Assembly (NCBI GenBank): GCA_025774205.1
Contig: JALGWK010000142.1
Coordinates: 1 to 6,568, forward strand
Direction of reading: 5' to 3'
Length of the DNA: 6,568 nucleotides
Origin: a bacterium
GTDB lineage: Bacteria; Blakebacterota; Blakebacteria; Blakebacterales; Blakebacteraceae
In this document: positions 5,762 to 6,568 of the stretch, piece after piece
How positions within the stretch are numbered: position 1 is the first letter of the stretch
Layout: each line of letters opens with the position of its first letter
The notes under the pieces: generated by a model
What the model saw: the letters and a program-made list of their open reading frames with translations, nothing else
The model's database searches: none
Told to the model about the DNA's origin: nothing
Made by a program: the position numbers and the translations under genes

Positions 5762-6568
5762 CTAGCGGCACTCCTTGATCTTCTGCGCGATCTCTGCGGG
5801 CGGTATCGGATCACCTGTAATTTTGTTGACCCGGATGACTTCCGCCTCGCCGCGGGCGGCGTGTTCCACCTCGTGGGCGATCTGCCCCAGGTTGAGTTCC
5901 GGAACCACCAGGTGCGAGACCTGGCCTGCCAATTCCCTGATCCGTTCGGTCGGGAAGGGCCACATCGTCTGGATCCTGAGCATGCCCACGGGGATGCCCT
6001 GGTCACGCGTTTCCCGCATCGCCTGCCGCGCCGAACGGGCGCTCGATCCGTAACAGATGATCACGATCTCCGCGTCTCCGGTCTCGGTCTCCTCGAACTG
6101 GATGATCTCATCGGCGTAGTGATCGAGTTTGCCGTGCAGCCGGTTCAGCATCGCTTCGATCTTCCCCGAGTCCATGGTCGGGAATCCGGTCTGGTCGTGC
6201 ACGAGCCCGGTCACGTGATACCGGTAGCCCTCACCGAAGTTGGCCATGGCCGGGATCATCGAAGCCTCATTCTCGTAGGGGAGGTACTCCTCCGGAGAAA
6301 CCGAGGGTTTCTTGCGGTCGATGATCTCCAGTTCCGACGGGTCGGGCAGGGTCACCTTCTCATGGACGTGACCGATGATCTCGTCCAGCAGCAGGATCAC
6401 CGGGACCCGGAACCGTTCGGAGAAGTTGAAGGCCTGGATGGTCATGTCGAAGGCTTCCCGCACCCCCGCGGGAGTCAGTACGATGATCGGGTGATCGCCG
6501 TGGGTTCCCCAGCGGGCCTGCATGACGTCCCCCTGGGAGGGAAGGGTGGGGATGCCGGTGCTCGGACC
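5762..6568 (-). CDS. korA: 2-oxoacid:ferredoxin oxidoreductase, alpha subunit (KorA type), 3' part
   Basis: The frame ends at TAG 5762-5764 and stays open to the right edge, so the N-terminal part of the gene is missing. The visible 268 residues begin with 'GPSTGIPTLPSQGDVMQARW' followed by 'GTHGDHPIIVLTP', the most conserved block of KorA proteins. An ATG at 6523 falls inside this block and is not the start. Further on come 'VPVILLLDEIIGHVHEKV', 'YHVTGLVHDQTGFPT', 'IICYGSSARSARQAM', a C-terminal transketolase-like segment 'GMLRIQTMWPFPTERIRELA', and 'VPELNLGQIAHEVE' near the end. Full KorA is about 350-390 residues, so roughly 100 are outside. The alpha subunit supplies the pyrimidine-side thiamine fold and substrate pocket to the complex with KorB and KorC. 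It is the first gene of the visible operon; its promoter, and possibly a ferredoxin-like korD, would lie beyond the window. Confidence 0.94.
   Translation of the reverse strand, partial: GPSTGIPTLPSQGDVMQARWGTHGDHPIIVLTPAGVREAFDMTIQAFNFSERFRVPVILLLDEIIGHVHEKVTLPDPSELEIIDRKKPSVSPEEYLPYENEASMIPAMANFGEGYRYHVTGLVHDQTGFPTMDSGKIEAMLNRLHGKLDHYADEIIQFEETETGDAEIVIICYGSSARSARQAMRETRDQGIPVGMLRIQTMWPFPTERIRELAGQVSHLVVPELNLGQIAHEVEHAARGEAEVIRVNKITGDPIPPAEIAQKIKECR
5771..5776 (-). promoter_or_regulatory. Shine-Dalgarno site of korB, inside the 3' end of korA
   Basis: AAGGAG on the minus strand lies within the last codons of korA, 11 bases before ATG 5759. It overlaps the alternative GTG at 5769-5771, which rules that codon out as the start. 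Confidence 0.6.

Overview
The window is high-GC bacterial DNA (roughly 60 % by eye). From left to right it holds the 3' part of a serine hydrolase gene on the + strand, then everything else on the - strand: a broken ADOP-type ABC transporter permease gene, a long gene for a two-module nucleotidyltransferase related to GlnD, and a 2-oxoacid:ferredoxin oxidoreductase operon (korC, korB and the 3' part of korA) that runs in from the right edge. No rRNA, tRNA, CRISPR array or insertion sequence was seen. ADOP permeases and beta-lactamase-fold hydrolases with a C-terminal beta domain are common in Acidobacteriota, Gemmatimonadota and related FCB-like lineages. A KorAB-type enzyme fits an anaerobe or a ferredoxin-based metabolism. 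The phylum cannot be fixed from the sequence alone.

The right half reads as one transcription unit, korA-korB-korC-nucleotidyltransferase. Gaps are 2, 22 and 17 bases, and each internal gene has a visible Shine-Dalgarno site. KorA/KorB/KorC interconvert a 2-oxoacid (probably 2-oxoglutarate) and its acyl-CoA plus CO2 with ferredoxin. The fourth gene carries two polymerase-beta-type nucleotidyltransferase modules in tandem. It resembles GlnD/GlnE, the enzymes that modify nitrogen-control proteins, but has no room for GlnD's HD and ACT domains. 2-oxoglutarate is both the expected KOR metabolite and the classic nitrogen-status signal, so the linkage suggests a control link between carbon and nitrogen metabolism. 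That link is inference.

Two lesions stand out. First, the nucleotidyltransferase frame stops at 1491, but about 49 family-like codons continue in another frame to a stop at 1381. The internal repeat of the protein places the shift right after Gly947. Second, the permease gene keeps its first ~95 original codons and its last ~15 codons, joined out of frame at 882-888, and it also carries a perfect 81-base in-frame tandem duplication at 925-1086. It is a clear pseudogene unless the assembly is at fault.

The 130 bases at 1251-1380, between the end of the nucleotidyltransferase tail and the permease remnant, hold no gene I can support. The + strand hydrolase and the - strand permease remnant converge with only 9 bases between their stops, and no convincing terminator is visible there.
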